Shown: piece after piece, positions 41,733-52,400 of the stretch | Layout of the letters: each line of letters begins with the position of its first letter | Position numbering within the stretch: position 1 is the first letter of the stretch | Assembly (NCBI GenBank): GCA_964545855.1 | Contig: CAZJHD010000013.1 | Span: 1 to 64,000 of the forward strand | DNA length: 64,000 nt | Direction: 5' to 3' | Source: CAZJHD01 sp964545855 | GTDB taxonomy: Bacteria > Planctomycetota > UBA1135 > JACQFD01 | The notes under the pieces: model-generated | Database searches by the model: none | What the model was told of the DNA's origin: nothing | Seen by the model: only the letters and a program-made list of their open reading frames with translations | Position numbers and translations under genes: made by a program

Positions 41733-43769
41733 ATGCGGTCCGTCTCTCGCACGCTCCTTCTCCTCCTCTGCCCAACACTGGCCCTGGCGAGCGTTCCTGT
41801 TCCTCGAGGCACGTCCGGAGCTGAGGTGGCGGCCACGATGCTTCCCACGGCCCCGGCCGTCATCCTGACGGAGGTGTGCTTCGATCCCGCGGGACAGGAC
41901 GGGTCGAAGATCGGGGCGGAGTGGGTCGAGCTCTCCACGACCCAGCACATCCACTCGGCACTCTTCCGGCTCACGGATCAACAGGGAAGCGAGCTCGCGA
42001 CGCTCGCACTGACCAATGTGGCCTCCGGCTCGTGCCTCGTCGTCTATCTCGGTTCGTCCGTCGCGTGCCCCGTCGACGGAGACCTCGCGGATCGCTCGGC
42101 AGCGTACGCGGCGGGTCTGCCGCCGGGTGACTACCTGCCGAACGCCTCCGGCGGCGTGAGACTCCTGGATGGGCAGGGCGCGATCGTCGACGCTCTCTAC
42201 TGGGGAACGGGCTCCGCTCCGCCGGGCGCCTCCGGTGCGTCGTGGACGGCCGGCGAGTTCTTCGACCTGTCGATGGCCGGAAAGCCGATGGACGAAGGAG
42301 ACTCCCTCGGCCGGCCCTCCGATCCGTTTCGAAGCTACACCGGCACGCTGGCGGATTGGGATCGCCACGGCGGCAGGAACGCCGCTCGGCCGACGCCCGG
42401 AGGACGCAACGCGCCCACGATCACGGGCATTCCGGGTCTGCTCTACTGGACCCAGCTCGGGGTCAATCGAGTGATCACGGGGTACTCGGAGATGGTAGCG
42501 CCCGGCTGGCTCTCGATCTTGGACTCGGCGGTCGAGGTGCTGGGAGAGTCCGAGACCGCAGCCGGCGCGATCGTCGTCGCGGAGCACTCGTTCCTGGTCC
42601 GCGTGAACGGTCAGCCCATGACCCTTCGAGGAACGATGGTCTCCCGACTCACGCGCATCGACGATCCGAGATCGGTGGAATTCACATTGGAGATGAGCGG
42701 AGCGCTCGATTCCCGCGGAGGGCCCGGATTCTCGTTCCTGCACTCGGAGCGGCACCGTGGCTTCCACACCAACGCGGTCGGCGTCGACTGGTCGACGAGC
42801 GTCGTCTACCTCGAGTCCGGTCTCTCGTTCCCGTTCGGGGTCTTCGGCTCGACGAACTGGTCGCGAACGGCGCTCGACGAATGGACCCTGACCGATTCGC
42901 GTACCGCGTTGGACTACGGCGGAGCCGGCCCGAAGGTCTCCTTCGGATCCACACGCGTCCATCGGATCTCCGACGGCTCCTATTCGACGACGGCAGAAGT
43001 CACTCGCGATGCTCCGATCGGTCCGCCGCCACCCGGTCACACCGATTCGATCCTGGGAACCGAGCAGCTCTTCATCGACGGCTCCGCGGCGTGGAACGAC
43101 GCGGGCGAGCTCACCGCCGGGAGCTACACGCGCTTCGACAAGCTCGTGAATGGGAAGCCCCGTGCGGTGCTCGCGCCCGGCGCGCTCGGGTCGACGTCGA
43201 TCCTGCGAGTGAGCGGCGTACCGGGAGGGATCGAAGGGTCCTTCGCGTTCGCGCTGGAGCTGCCACTCGAGGTCTTCGGGAATCCCCGCCTCATCGACGC
43301 GAGCGGGCTCTGTCGAACCCATATCGCCGAAGGCAAGCTCGTTTCCACGGCGACCTACGACGTGAGAGTCGACGGATCGACGTGGCTCGCCGGCTCGATC
43401 TCCGCCGACCCGCCGCTGCCGCAGGGAGCTCCATCGAGCAGCCCCGGCGGCGTCACGATCGGTGGCCCGATCATCGTCAGCGGGAGCGGCAACACGGTCA
43501 TCATTTCGGGGGGGCCGGTCACGATCCACCACCCGGCTCCGGAGCCGGCTCCGTCCGAGCCGCCGCCTCTTCCGCCGACGGAACCACCGCCGACGATCGA
43601 ATCGGCCCCTGGCTCTTCCGGAGGATTCATCGGAGCAGTCGCGAACTGCGCGGGTGTCGGAGGGTTCCTGGGGCTTCTGACGCCGCTTCCGATCATCGAC
43701 GAAGCCTTGGGGATCGTCGCTGGAGGAATCGGCTGCGGGGTCGCCTACGGACTGGGCTGGCTCGACTGA
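41733..43769 (+). CDS. Secreted lamin-tail-domain protein with hydrophobic C-terminal tip
   Basis: A 678-residue exported protein (signal MRSVSRTLLLLLCPTLALAS); GAGG lies upstream of the ATG. Residues about 33-170 form a lamin-tail domain (VILTEVCFDPAG, EWVELSTTQ, CLVVYLGSS), a fold often found in bacterial surface proteins. A large beta-rich middle follows, with DWDRHGGRNAARPTPGGRN and TALDYGGAGPK motifs shared with the next gene. A spacer (SSSPGGVTIGG to GGPVTI), a Pro/Glu-rich linker, then a 49-residue glycine-rich hydrophobic tail (630-678) starting at a double glycine, with C639 and C668. The tail could insert in a membrane. Function unknown; the tandem paralogue next door suggests a variable-tip family. 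Confidence 0.78.
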   Translation: MRSVSRTLLLLLCPTLALASVPVPRGTSGAEVAATMLPTAPAVILTEVCFDPAGQDGSKIGAEWVELSTTQHIHSALFRLTDQQGSELATLALTNVASGSCLVVYLGSSVACPVDGDLADRSAAYAAGLPPGDYLPNASGGVRLLDGQGAIVDALYWGTGSAPPGASGASWTAGEFFDLSMAGKPMDEGDSLGRPSDPFRSYTGTLADWDRHGGRNAARPTPGGRNAPTITGIPGLLYWTQLGVNRVITGYSEMVAPGWLSILDSAVEVLGESETAAGAIVVAEHSFLVRVNGQPMTLRGTMVSRLTRIDDPRSVEFTLEMSGALDSRGGPGFSFLHSERHRGFHTNAVGVDWSTSVVYLESGLSFPFGVFGSTNWSRTALDEWTLTDSRTALDYGGAGPKVSFGSTRVHRISDGSYSTTAEVTRDAPIGPPPPGHTDSILGTEQLFIDGSAAWNDAGELTAGSYTRFDKLVNGKPRAVLAPGALGSTSILRVSGVPGGIEGSFAFALELPLEVFGNPRLIDASGLCRTHIAEGKLVSTATYDVRVDGSTWLAGSISADPPLPQGAPSSSPGGVTIGGPIIVSGSGNTVIISGGPVTIHHPAPEPAPSEPPPLPPTEPPPTIESAPGSSGGFIGAVANCAGVGGFLGLLTPLPIIDEALGIVAGGIGCGVAYGLGWLD

Positions 43770-43851
43770 TTCCGACCGCCTCGTTCCATCCACTCGCTCG
43801 CGGACGCCCTCGAACCGAAATCACTCGCCTTCTCTTCCCACGGAGCCCGAC

Positions 43852-45876
43852 ATGCCTCTCTCGACACGCTCGATCCTTGCCCTCCTCGGCGGCTTCGCTC
43901 CTGCGATCGCGTTGCCGCTCCTCTTCGTCGCGAGTCGGAGCGCGGCTCCCCCACCGGCAGAGGCGCCCGAGCTGCTCCTGAACGAGATCCTCTTCGATCC
44001 CGTGGGTGACGACGCGAGCGCCAACTCGTCCGAATGGGTCGAGTTGATCGCGACCCGGGACTTCTCGTGGGGACAGTTCCGGCTCGCGGACTCCTCGGGA
44101 ACGACCCTCGCGGAGCTCGTTCTCTCGAACGTGAAGGCCGGATCCGTGCTCGTCGTCTACCTCGGCACGACGATTCCATCGATCCACGACTCCGACCTCG
44201 CGGACGGCACGGCGTCGTTCCCGGCGATGCTTCCTCCAGGTGATCACCTGCCGAGCGTCTTTTCGGGGCTGACGCTCCTCGACTCCTCGGGCGCGACGCT
44301 CGACTCGATCTACTGGACGACGGTCGGGTCGAGCTCGATTCCTGCGGGAGTTCCACCGACCCAGGTCCTGGATCTGTCCTTCTCCGGGAGACCGATCTCC
44401 GAAGGGGACTCCATCGGGCGGGGCACCACGCCTGCCGCCGACCACACCGGGACCGCACTCGACTGGGATCGGCACGGTGGGCGGAACGCCGCGGGACCGA
44501 CGCCCGGCGGGCGCAACGGCGTCGAGGTCGTCGACACCGCCGGCCTTCTGCTCTGGTCCCAGCATGCCGTGAGCGGCTCGATCGGCCGATTCTCCCTCGG
44601 CACCCAGCATCACTGGCTCGCCGTCGTGGACTCCGGCGTTTCGCGCATCGAAGCCTTCGAGTCGCCGACGCTCCTACGAGTCGTCGGGCGGCACGAGCTC
44701 GTCGTGAGCGATCACGGGGCTCCGCGCGTGCTGCGGGGACTCCTCGAATCGCACTTCGAACGGAACGAGACTCCCGGCTCCGTCGCGTACTCGCTGACCG
44801 TGCGTGGAACGCTCCAGGATGCGAGCGGCTTCGGCTTCGCGATCGACAGCACCGCGACGACGAGCGGCTTCCATACCGATGCGACCCAGGAGCAGTGGCT
44901 CCATCTGCTGACGTTCCTCGACGGCGGATCGAGCTTCCCGATCCAGGAGCTCGGCTCGGCCACGACGACCCGGATCTCGGAGGAGCAGTGGTCGGCGCAC
45001 GAGACGCGGGTCGTGCTCGACTACGGCGGCGCTGGACCCAAGCTCTCCAACTCGACGACGACTTTCCGCCGCCTCGCCGATGGGATCTACGACGTCGAGT
45101 GCTTCGGCACGCGAGACTGGCCAGCCAATCCTCCGGCAGTGGGCGGATCGGACTCCATCGAGTTCGTCGAGTCGTTCCACGTCCGGCAGGAGAGCCACCT
45201 CTCCGGCGACGGCGAGGCGCACTCGTCGGTCGTCCAGATCTTCGACCGCTGGGCCGACGGAACCCTCGTCTCGACGCTGCCGACCGGTACTCGAGGCACC
45301 ACGTCCCTCCGCAGGGTCGGAGGCAAGAGCGGCGATGTGCACGGCGAGTTCGCCTTCGCGGGCGACTTGCCCCGCGAGACCTCGGGAGCGAATCTCGAGC
45401 TCGCGGTCGCATGCAAGTCGTCTCTCGCAGTCGAAGGACGCAAGCTCGTGCGCAGGGGATCCACGGAGATCCTCCACGGCACCACTTCCATCGACTCCAC
45501 GAAGCTGCACGCCGATCCACCGATCCAGCAGCCTGCGGCGCCACCACCGGGGCACGGAGCACCCTGCCCCACGTGCGGCGGCTCCGGGCAGGCACCGCCG
45601 TCAGCGGGCCACGGGCCCAGCGGATCGCCCAGCAGTCCGGGAGGCGTCACGGTCCAGGGTGGAGTCACCGTCTCCGGAACGGGCCACACGGTGATCATCG
45701 CGAACGGCTCCGTGACCATCACGGGCACACCGAAGCCCCCGAGCCCGACCCCGCCGACTCCTCCCTCGGAGCACTCGCATGCGGCGCTCTGCACGCACCC
45801 CGGGTGCCGAGTGATCACCGACGGCTGCTGTCAGCCGCGCGGACTCTGCTCGCGCCACGAGGCGCTCCTCGACTGA
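43852..45876 (+). CDS. Secreted lamin-tail-domain paralogue with Cys/His-rich C-terminal tip
   Basis: A 674-residue exported protein, paralogue of the preceding gene and 82 bp downstream. It begins with a hydrophobic signal (MPLSTRSILALLGGFAPAIAL). The lamin-tail domain (LLLNEILFDPVGD, EWVELIATRD, VLVVYLGTT) and the DWDRHGGRNAAGPTPGGRN and VLDYGGAGPK motifs align with its neighbour. The spacer SSPGGVTVQGGVTVSG is also shared. The end differs: a CPTCGGSG zinc-ribbon-like element at C572/C575 and a tail (639-674) with six cysteines and four histidines (HSHAALCTHPGC, DGCC, LCSRHE), which would suit zinc binding. Function is unknown. The pair probably share a transcript. Confidence 0.78.
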   Translation: MPLSTRSILALLGGFAPAIALPLLFVASRSAAPPPAEAPELLLNEILFDPVGDDASANSSEWVELIATRDFSWGQFRLADSSGTTLAELVLSNVKAGSVLVVYLGTTIPSIHDSDLADGTASFPAMLPPGDHLPSVFSGLTLLDSSGATLDSIYWTTVGSSSIPAGVPPTQVLDLSFSGRPISEGDSIGRGTTPAADHTGTALDWDRHGGRNAAGPTPGGRNGVEVVDTAGLLLWSQHAVSGSIGRFSLGTQHHWLAVVDSGVSRIEAFESPTLLRVVGRHELVVSDHGAPRVLRGLLESHFERNETPGSVAYSLTVRGTLQDASGFGFAIDSTATTSGFHTDATQEQWLHLLTFLDGGSSFPIQELGSATTTRISEEQWSAHETRVVLDYGGAGPKLSNSTTTFRRLADGIYDVECFGTRDWPANPPAVGGSDSIEFVESFHVRQESHLSGDGEAHSSVVQIFDRWADGTLVSTLPTGTRGTTSLRRVGGKSGDVHGEFAFAGDLPRETSGANLELAVACKSSLAVEGRKLVRRGSTEILHGTTSIDSTKLHADPPIQQPAAPPPGHGAPCPTCGGSGQAPPSAGHGPSGSPSSPGGVTVQGGVTVSGTGHTVIIANGSVTITGTPKPPSPTPPTPPSEHSHAALCTHPGCRVITDGCCQPRGLCSRHEALLD

Positions 45877-45934
45877 GCAGCTGCGCCTCCTGCATGACCA
45901 CCCGATGTCCTTCGACCGAGCTCCCCCCTCCTCA

Positions 45935-46426
45935 TCACGCCCCGAGCTTCTCCCGAACCTCCTCGACGATCTGGTCCAACGCTTCCTTCCGGGCCAAGGC
46001 ACGCGCCGTGCGGATCGAGCAGGGGCCGAAGACTCGGATCGAGGCCGTCCCGCTGATCTCGCCGGAGAGGGCGCTCTGCGGAGATTGGAATCTGCAGCGG
46101 TAGTCCAGCTCGAAGATCTTCACGAGCGGCAGCCACGCGCGGACGAGCCCCGAATACGCCAGGCTCTCGAGCTCGCCGCTCACCTCATACGCCGGCTCGA
46201 GTCCGGAATGAGTCTGGGAATGGAGAATGTCCCCGTCCCGGCGAATTGTCAGGACGTAGCTGTGGGCGCCGCGCTTGTCATGAATGTACTTGAGCTCGGC
46301 CTCTCGACTGCCCGAGACGTCGGCGTGATAGGCATCGAGCTCGACGATTCCCGATTCCCGCGCCGCCGTCGCGAGGACGGCGATCACGGCGGCGAATCCG
46401 AAGAGCCTGCGGAGCCTCGCGTACAT
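45935..46426 (-). CDS. Secreted protein of unknown function
   Basis: A 163-residue protein with a short N-terminal hydrophobic signal (LRRLFGFAAVIAVLATAA). The mature part is polar with a predicted mixed fold: ESGIVELDAYHADVSGSREAELKYIHDKRG, then YVLTIRRDGDILHS, and a C-terminal helix ARALARKEALDQIVEEVREKLGA. Two cysteines (in YRCRF and GPCSI) may pair. It lies 46 bp downstream of the giant repeat-protein gene on the same strand and could be its last cistron; it converges with the second lamin-tail gene. I do not recognise the family. Confidence 0.65.
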   Translation of the reverse strand: MYARLRRLFGFAAVIAVLATAARESGIVELDAYHADVSGSREAELKYIHDKRGAHSYVLTIRRDGDILHSQTHSGLEPAYEVSGELESLAYSGLVRAWLPLVKIFELDYRCRFQSPQSALSGEISGTASIRVFGPCSIRTARALARKEALDQIVEEVREKLGA

Positions 46427-46472
46427 GGGACGTCGGAGGGTTCGGGTGTCGGTCGGGATGGGACTCCGAGAG

Positions 46473-49400
46473 CTACGGCGCCGTCACGATGCTCGTGACG
46501 TTGGACCAGCGGATCGCGTTCGTCGACAAGTCGACCGTGAGGAGCTGCACCGCGAAGGTACTCCCGAGCGGCGTCGTGACGGGGAGCGTGTAGGTGCGGG
46601 AATCCATCCCCGCGACGTCGAAGGTCCCGAAGTCCGGCGCGCTGAACGTGACGAGATCGACGAGCCCCACGAGCTCCCAACCGGGGATCTCGACCCACTG
46701 GAAGCCGTCGGCGGCCGCGAGCACCCAGATCGTCCCGGGGGCTCCGAGGAACTCCACCTGCAGCGGCTCGCCGACATGGAGGAGCTGCGGCGCGCTCACG
46801 TCGGGCATCACTCCCGGCACCGGGACATGGACCGAGCCACCCTCGACGATCGTGATCGGCGGCGTGAGCTGTACGAGGCGAGCCTGGGACGAGCCCTTCA
46901 CCTCGAGCGCGTCGAGGCTGCCGCGGCTCGCGAGCGTGAGGGAACCGGCCTCGACGAGCAGCCCGGGAGTTCCCTGCATCTGCGTTCGCTGGATCGCCGT
47001 CGCCGTCGAGCCGTTCAGCCGGAGACCCGGCTGGCCACTCCCGCCGCGGACGACGCACTTGTCGACGACGATGGTCCCGGCGCAGCCGACGACGTCGAGA
47101 CCCCGGTTCGGCGACACGGCACTGCCGATCTCGAGCCCCGCCAGCACGAGGCTCGTCCCCGCGCCGAGGCCGCTCACGACGACGGGCGCGCTCGTCGTGT
47201 CGATCGAGACCGTGCCGCTCCCGTCGGCGACGATCTGCAGGCTGCCGGCCGGGACCGAGGTCACGGAGAAGGGCGCGTAGGTCCCCGCCGCCACCAGCAC
47301 GACGCTCTTCGGGAGCACCGCCGCATCGATCGCCGCTTGGATCGTAGCGAAGGGCCCGCCGCCGCCGACTTGGAGGAAACCCGGCGGCGGAGCGTCGCTG
47401 AGGGGAACTCCCGACGCCGTCGCGAGCTCGACGATCGCGCCGTGAGTCAGGCGCTGCGAGAGACGGTAGTGGTAGGTGAAGCCCGGCGTGAGACCCGTGT
47501 GGACCGCGCCGTAGGTCGAGGCGCCGGCGGCCGGGAGCTCCGTGACGAGCGAGAACGGCCCGAGCGGGCTCGTGGACCACTCCAGCAGGAACGCCGACGC
47601 GTCCACCTCGCTCGACGTCGTCCAGGCGAGCTGCAGCTTCCCGGGACCCGCCGTCGAGGTGAACGAAGCGACGCCCGTCTGCACGGGCGGCGCCCAGACG
47701 ATGCGGTTTCCCGGGTCGTCCTCGAAGGTGGACCCCGCGAAGGCGCCGGTCCAGTTGCGCAGCGTCACCGTCGAACCGCCGAGGCAGCGCACGTTGTAGG
47801 TGCCGACGCCATTGCTCTTCTCGAATTGGAGGTAGCGAAGCTCAGCCGGCGCCGGGCGCTGGATGTCGAGGAGGACCGACCCCGCGTTGGCGGACGGCCG
47901 ATCGAAGACGCCACCGCGCAGGTCCTGAGGCGCCGGCGCGATCGTCGCGGACTGGGCGATCTGGATGCCTGCGGGCCCCATCTGCTCGAAGCGGAAATTC
48001 ATCGCCGCGATCGTGCCGTTCACGCTGAGCGCGTAGCCGCCGCCGCCTTGGCCCGTGACGACGGCGGGCTGCGTGGCGGTGCCGACGACGCGGAGCGTCC
48101 CCGTGGAGCCGACCGCAACCGACGTGGTCGGCCCGAGGGCGAGCGCTCCGCCCGCGCCGACGGCGAGCACGCCGTTCGCCGTGATCGCGGTGGAAGGGAT
48201 CTCGACGAAGCGCGGGCCGATGTCGAGCGTCCCGCCGAGGTCGACCGTCACCGTCGTCGCCGCGAGCGAGAAGTCGCTCGCCGGCTCCCGGACGCCGTTC
48301 TTCACGACGAGCGTCTTCAGCGTGAGCGTCGTGCCGGCGACCGTGGGCCCGAAGAGCGTCGTGCCCGGACCGTCCAGCTCGACGGTCCCGGACGTCGGCG
48401 CGAAGAGGGAGTTCGCGAGGAAGTCACCCCCGCAGCGGATGGTGCCGGGCACGCCCGAGCCCCCGACCGAGGTCCCCGAGAGCGTCAGGTGCGAGTCGAC
48501 GTCGAACGTGGCTGTCGAGGCCACGGAGAGGGAGCCGCGCAGCAGATTCGCGCTCCCTTCGACGTGGAGCACATGCGCACCCGGGAAGCTCCCGACGGCC
48601 AGAGTGCCTCCCGTGAGTGAGAGCGACCCTGCAACCGTCGTCGTGTGCGCTCCTACGCCGGTACCGGCAGTGAGAGTTCCGGACTGAACGGACACGTCTC
48701 CGTTCACCTGCACGTCCGCACTCGCGAACGTCACTCCCCCGCTCGTGAGCGCGATCTCGACGTTGGGAAGCGGGCTCATCGGGTTCGTCGTGACGCTGCT
48801 CGAGCTGCCGTCGAAGCGCAGCGTTCCGCTCGATACGAGCGTTCCCTGGAGCGTCGCGTTACCGCCGAGCGTGTGCGTCAGGCTCCCGAGGTCGAGCTTC
48901 GCGCCTCCCGCAAGGAGCAGAGTTCCGTTCACGTCGAGTGGTTGGAGAGCCGTCGTTCCGAGCGGCGAGGAGGTGGAGATCGTCAGGTTCGCGAATCTCG
49001 GCGAGGCTCCTCCGATCGTCTGCGCGCCCGCACCGTCGAACTCGACGGTGCCCGAAGTCGGCTGGAACGTGGGATGGGCGATCCAGTCGCCCCGGCAGCG
49101 GATCGTCCCCGGCACCCCCGAGCCTCCGATCACGGTCCCGGAGAAAGTCACGCCAGCCTCGAGCTCCAGGCTCGCGAGGGTCAGAACCGAGAGCGATCCG
49201 CCGACGAGGCTCGCGCTGCCAATGACGCGGAGCACATGGGGCCCCGGGAAGCTCCCCACGTTCAGAGTGCCTCCCAGGAGCGAGAGCGGCCCGAGGACCG
49301 TCGTCGTGTGGGCGCCCACTCCCGATCCAATCGAGAGCGTTCCCGAGAGAAGCGTGAGGCTCCCGTCCACCTGGATCGCCGTCCCGCCGAACGTCACGCT

Positions 49401-52400
49401 GAAGACTCCGGGGCCGATCTCCACGTTCGGCAGTGGGCTCGTGGCACTCGCCGTGACGGTGCCGCTGCCGTCGAAACGCAGCGTGCCGCTCGCAACGAGG
49501 GTCCCGCTCAGGGTCGCGTTCCCGTCGATCGTGTGGGTGAGCGAGCCGAGTGAGAGCGTCGAACCGCTCGCGACCGACACTCCGTTGTCGAGATCGAGGC
49601 TCCCCGCCGTGCTCGTCCAGGAGCTCGATGCCTGGAGCGTGAGCAGCCCCTTGAGGTTGAGGGGGATCGCCGCCGTGACCGTCGAGCCCGACTCGACCGT
49701 CACCGCCGCGAAACGGCCGCCGGTCCCGGAGATCGTGTGCGCGAGGCCGTTGTCGAAGACGACCGTTCCCGTCGTCGGCTGGAAGGAGACGTGCGCCGTC
49801 CAGTCGCCGCCGCAGCGGATCGTGCCCGGGACGGAGCCGCCGACCGAGGTGCCCGAGAGCACGATGTGCCCCTCCACTTCGAGAGTGGCCGTGCTCACCA
49901 TTGTGAGAGTGCCCCCGGAGAGGCTCGCGCTCCCCAGCACACGGAGCTGCTGAGGACCCGAGGAGCCCACCGAGAGGCTCCCCCCGGACACCGCCAAGGA
50001 GCCGCTCACGATCGTCGTGTGGGCCCCCGAGCCCGAACCGACCGTCAGCGTCCCGGAGATCACCGTGAGGCTCCCGTTCACCTGGATCGACGTCCCGCCG
50101 AACGTCACGCTGAAGACCCCAGGACCGATCTCCACGTTCGGCAGCGGACTCAGCGCGCTCGCCGTGACGAGTCCCGAGCCGTCGAAACGCAGCGTTCCGC
50201 TCGCAATCAGGGTCCCGCTCAGGGTCGCGTTGCCATCGATCGTGTGGGTGAGCGCGCCGAGCGAGAGCGTCGCGCCGTTCGCGACGTTCACGCCCCCGTC
50301 GAGATCGAGGCTCGCCGCGGAGTTGGTCCACGTCGTTGTTCCCTGCAGGGTGAGCAGCCCCTTCAAGTTGAGGGCGATCGCCGCCGTGACCGTCGAGCCC
50401 GACTCGACCGTCACCGCTGCGAATCGGCCGCCTGTTCCCGAAATCGTGTGCGCCGTCCCGCTGTCGAAGACGACCGTCCCCGTCGTCGGCTGGAAGGACA
50501 CGTGCGCCGTCCAGTCGCCGCCGCAGCGGATCGTGCCGGCGACGCCCGAGCCTCCGACCGACACGCCGGAGAACGTCACGCTCCCGTCGACGTCGAGCGT
50601 CGCTGCGCTCACGACCGAGAGGGTGCCCGTCTGCAGAGTCGCACTGCCCAAGACATGGAGCACCTGCGGACCCGAGGCGCCCACGGTGAGGTTTCCGCCA
50701 GTGAGCGACAGGGCGCCGTTCACCGTCGTCGTGTGGGCGCCAACGCCCGATCCAATTCCGAGAGTTCCCGAGAGGACCGTGAGGTTTCCGTTCACTTGGA
50801 TCGACGTCCCGCCGAACGTCACGCTGAAGACCCCAGGACCGATCTCCACGTTCGGCAGCGGACTCAGCGCGCTCGCCGTGACGAGTCCCGAGCCGTCGAA
50901 GCGCAGCGTTCCGCTCGCAGTGAGGGTCCCGCTCAGGGTCGTGTTGCCGTCGATCGTGTGGGTGAGCGATCCGAGCGAGAGCGTCGCACCGCTCGCAACC
51001 GACACGCCGCTGTCGAGGTCGAGGCTCCCCGCGGTGCTCGTCCAGGAGGTCGAGGTCTGGAGCGTGAGCACACCCTTCAGGTTGAGCGGGATCGCCGCCG
51101 TCACCGTCGAGCCCGACTCGACCGTCACCGCCGCGAAACGGCCGCCGGTCCCGGAGATCGTGTGCGCGAGGCCGTTGTCGAAGACGACCGTTCCCGTCGT
51201 CGGCTGGAAGGAGACGTGCGCCGTCCAGTCGCCGCCGCAGCGGATCGTGCCCGGGACGGAGCCGCCGACCGAGGTGCCCGAGAGCACGATGTGCCCCTCC
51301 ACTTCGAGAGTGGCCGTGCTCACCATTGTGAGAGTGCCCCCGGAGAGGCTCGCGCTCCCCAGCACACGGAGCTGCTGAGGACCCGAGGAGCCCACCGAGA
51401 GGCTCCCCCCGGACACCGCCAAGGAGCCGCTCACGATCGTCGTGTGGGCCCCCGAGCCCGAACCGACCGTCAGCGTCCCGGAGATCACCGTGAGGCTCCC
51501 GTTCACCTGGATCGACGTCCCGCCGAACGTCACGCTGAAGACCCCAGGACCGATCTCCACGTTCGGCAGCGGACTCAGCGCGCTCGCCGTGACGAGTCCC
51601 GAGCCGTCGAAGCGCAGCGTTCCGCTCGCAGTGAGGGTCCCGCTCAGGGTCGTGTTGCCGTCGATCGTGTGGGTGAGCGATCCGAGCGAGAGCGTCGCAC
51701 CGCTCGCAACCGACACGCCGCTGTCGAGGTCGAGGCTCCCCGCGGTGCTCGTCCAGGAGGTCGAGGTCTGGAGCGTGAGCAGCCCCTTCAGGTTGAGCGG
51801 GATCGCCGCCGTCACCGTCGAGCCCGACTCGACCGTGACCGCCGCGAAGCGGCCGCCGGTCCCGGAGATCGTGTGCGCCACGCCGCTGTCGAAGACGACC
51901 GTCCCCGTCGTCGGCTGGAAAGAGACGTGCGCCGTCCAGTCCCCGCCGCAGCGGATCGTTCCGGGGACGCCCGAGCCGCCGACCGACGACCCGGACAACG
52001 TCACATTCCCGTCGACGTCGAGCGTCGCCTGGGACAGGACCGAGAGGGATCCACCGGAGAGAGCCGCGACTCCCTTCGCGTGGAGCATCTGAGAACCGGA
52101 GCTCCCCACAGTGAGCGCGCCCCCCGTCATCGAGAGCGTCCCGTTCACTGTCGTCGTATGGGCGCCCGCGCCCGATCCGATCGTGAGCGTCCCCGAGATC
52201 ACCGTCAGGCTGCCCATCACCTGGATCGCAGAGCCGGCGAAGGTGACGGAGCCGCTCGCGGGCGCGATCTCCACACTCGGCAGGGGGCTCGTCGCGTTCG
52301 ACGTGACTGTCCCGAAGCCGTCGAGCCGGAGCGTTCCACTCGATGTGAGCGTCCCCTGGAGTGTCACGTTTCCGCCGAGCGCGTGCGTCAAGTTGCCGAG

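Noticed and set aside
49678..51781. Direct repeats considered as a CRISPR array or mobile element
   Set aside because: Repeat length, lack of unique spacers and in-frame coding within one gene exclude CRISPR; there are no inverted ends or transposase.
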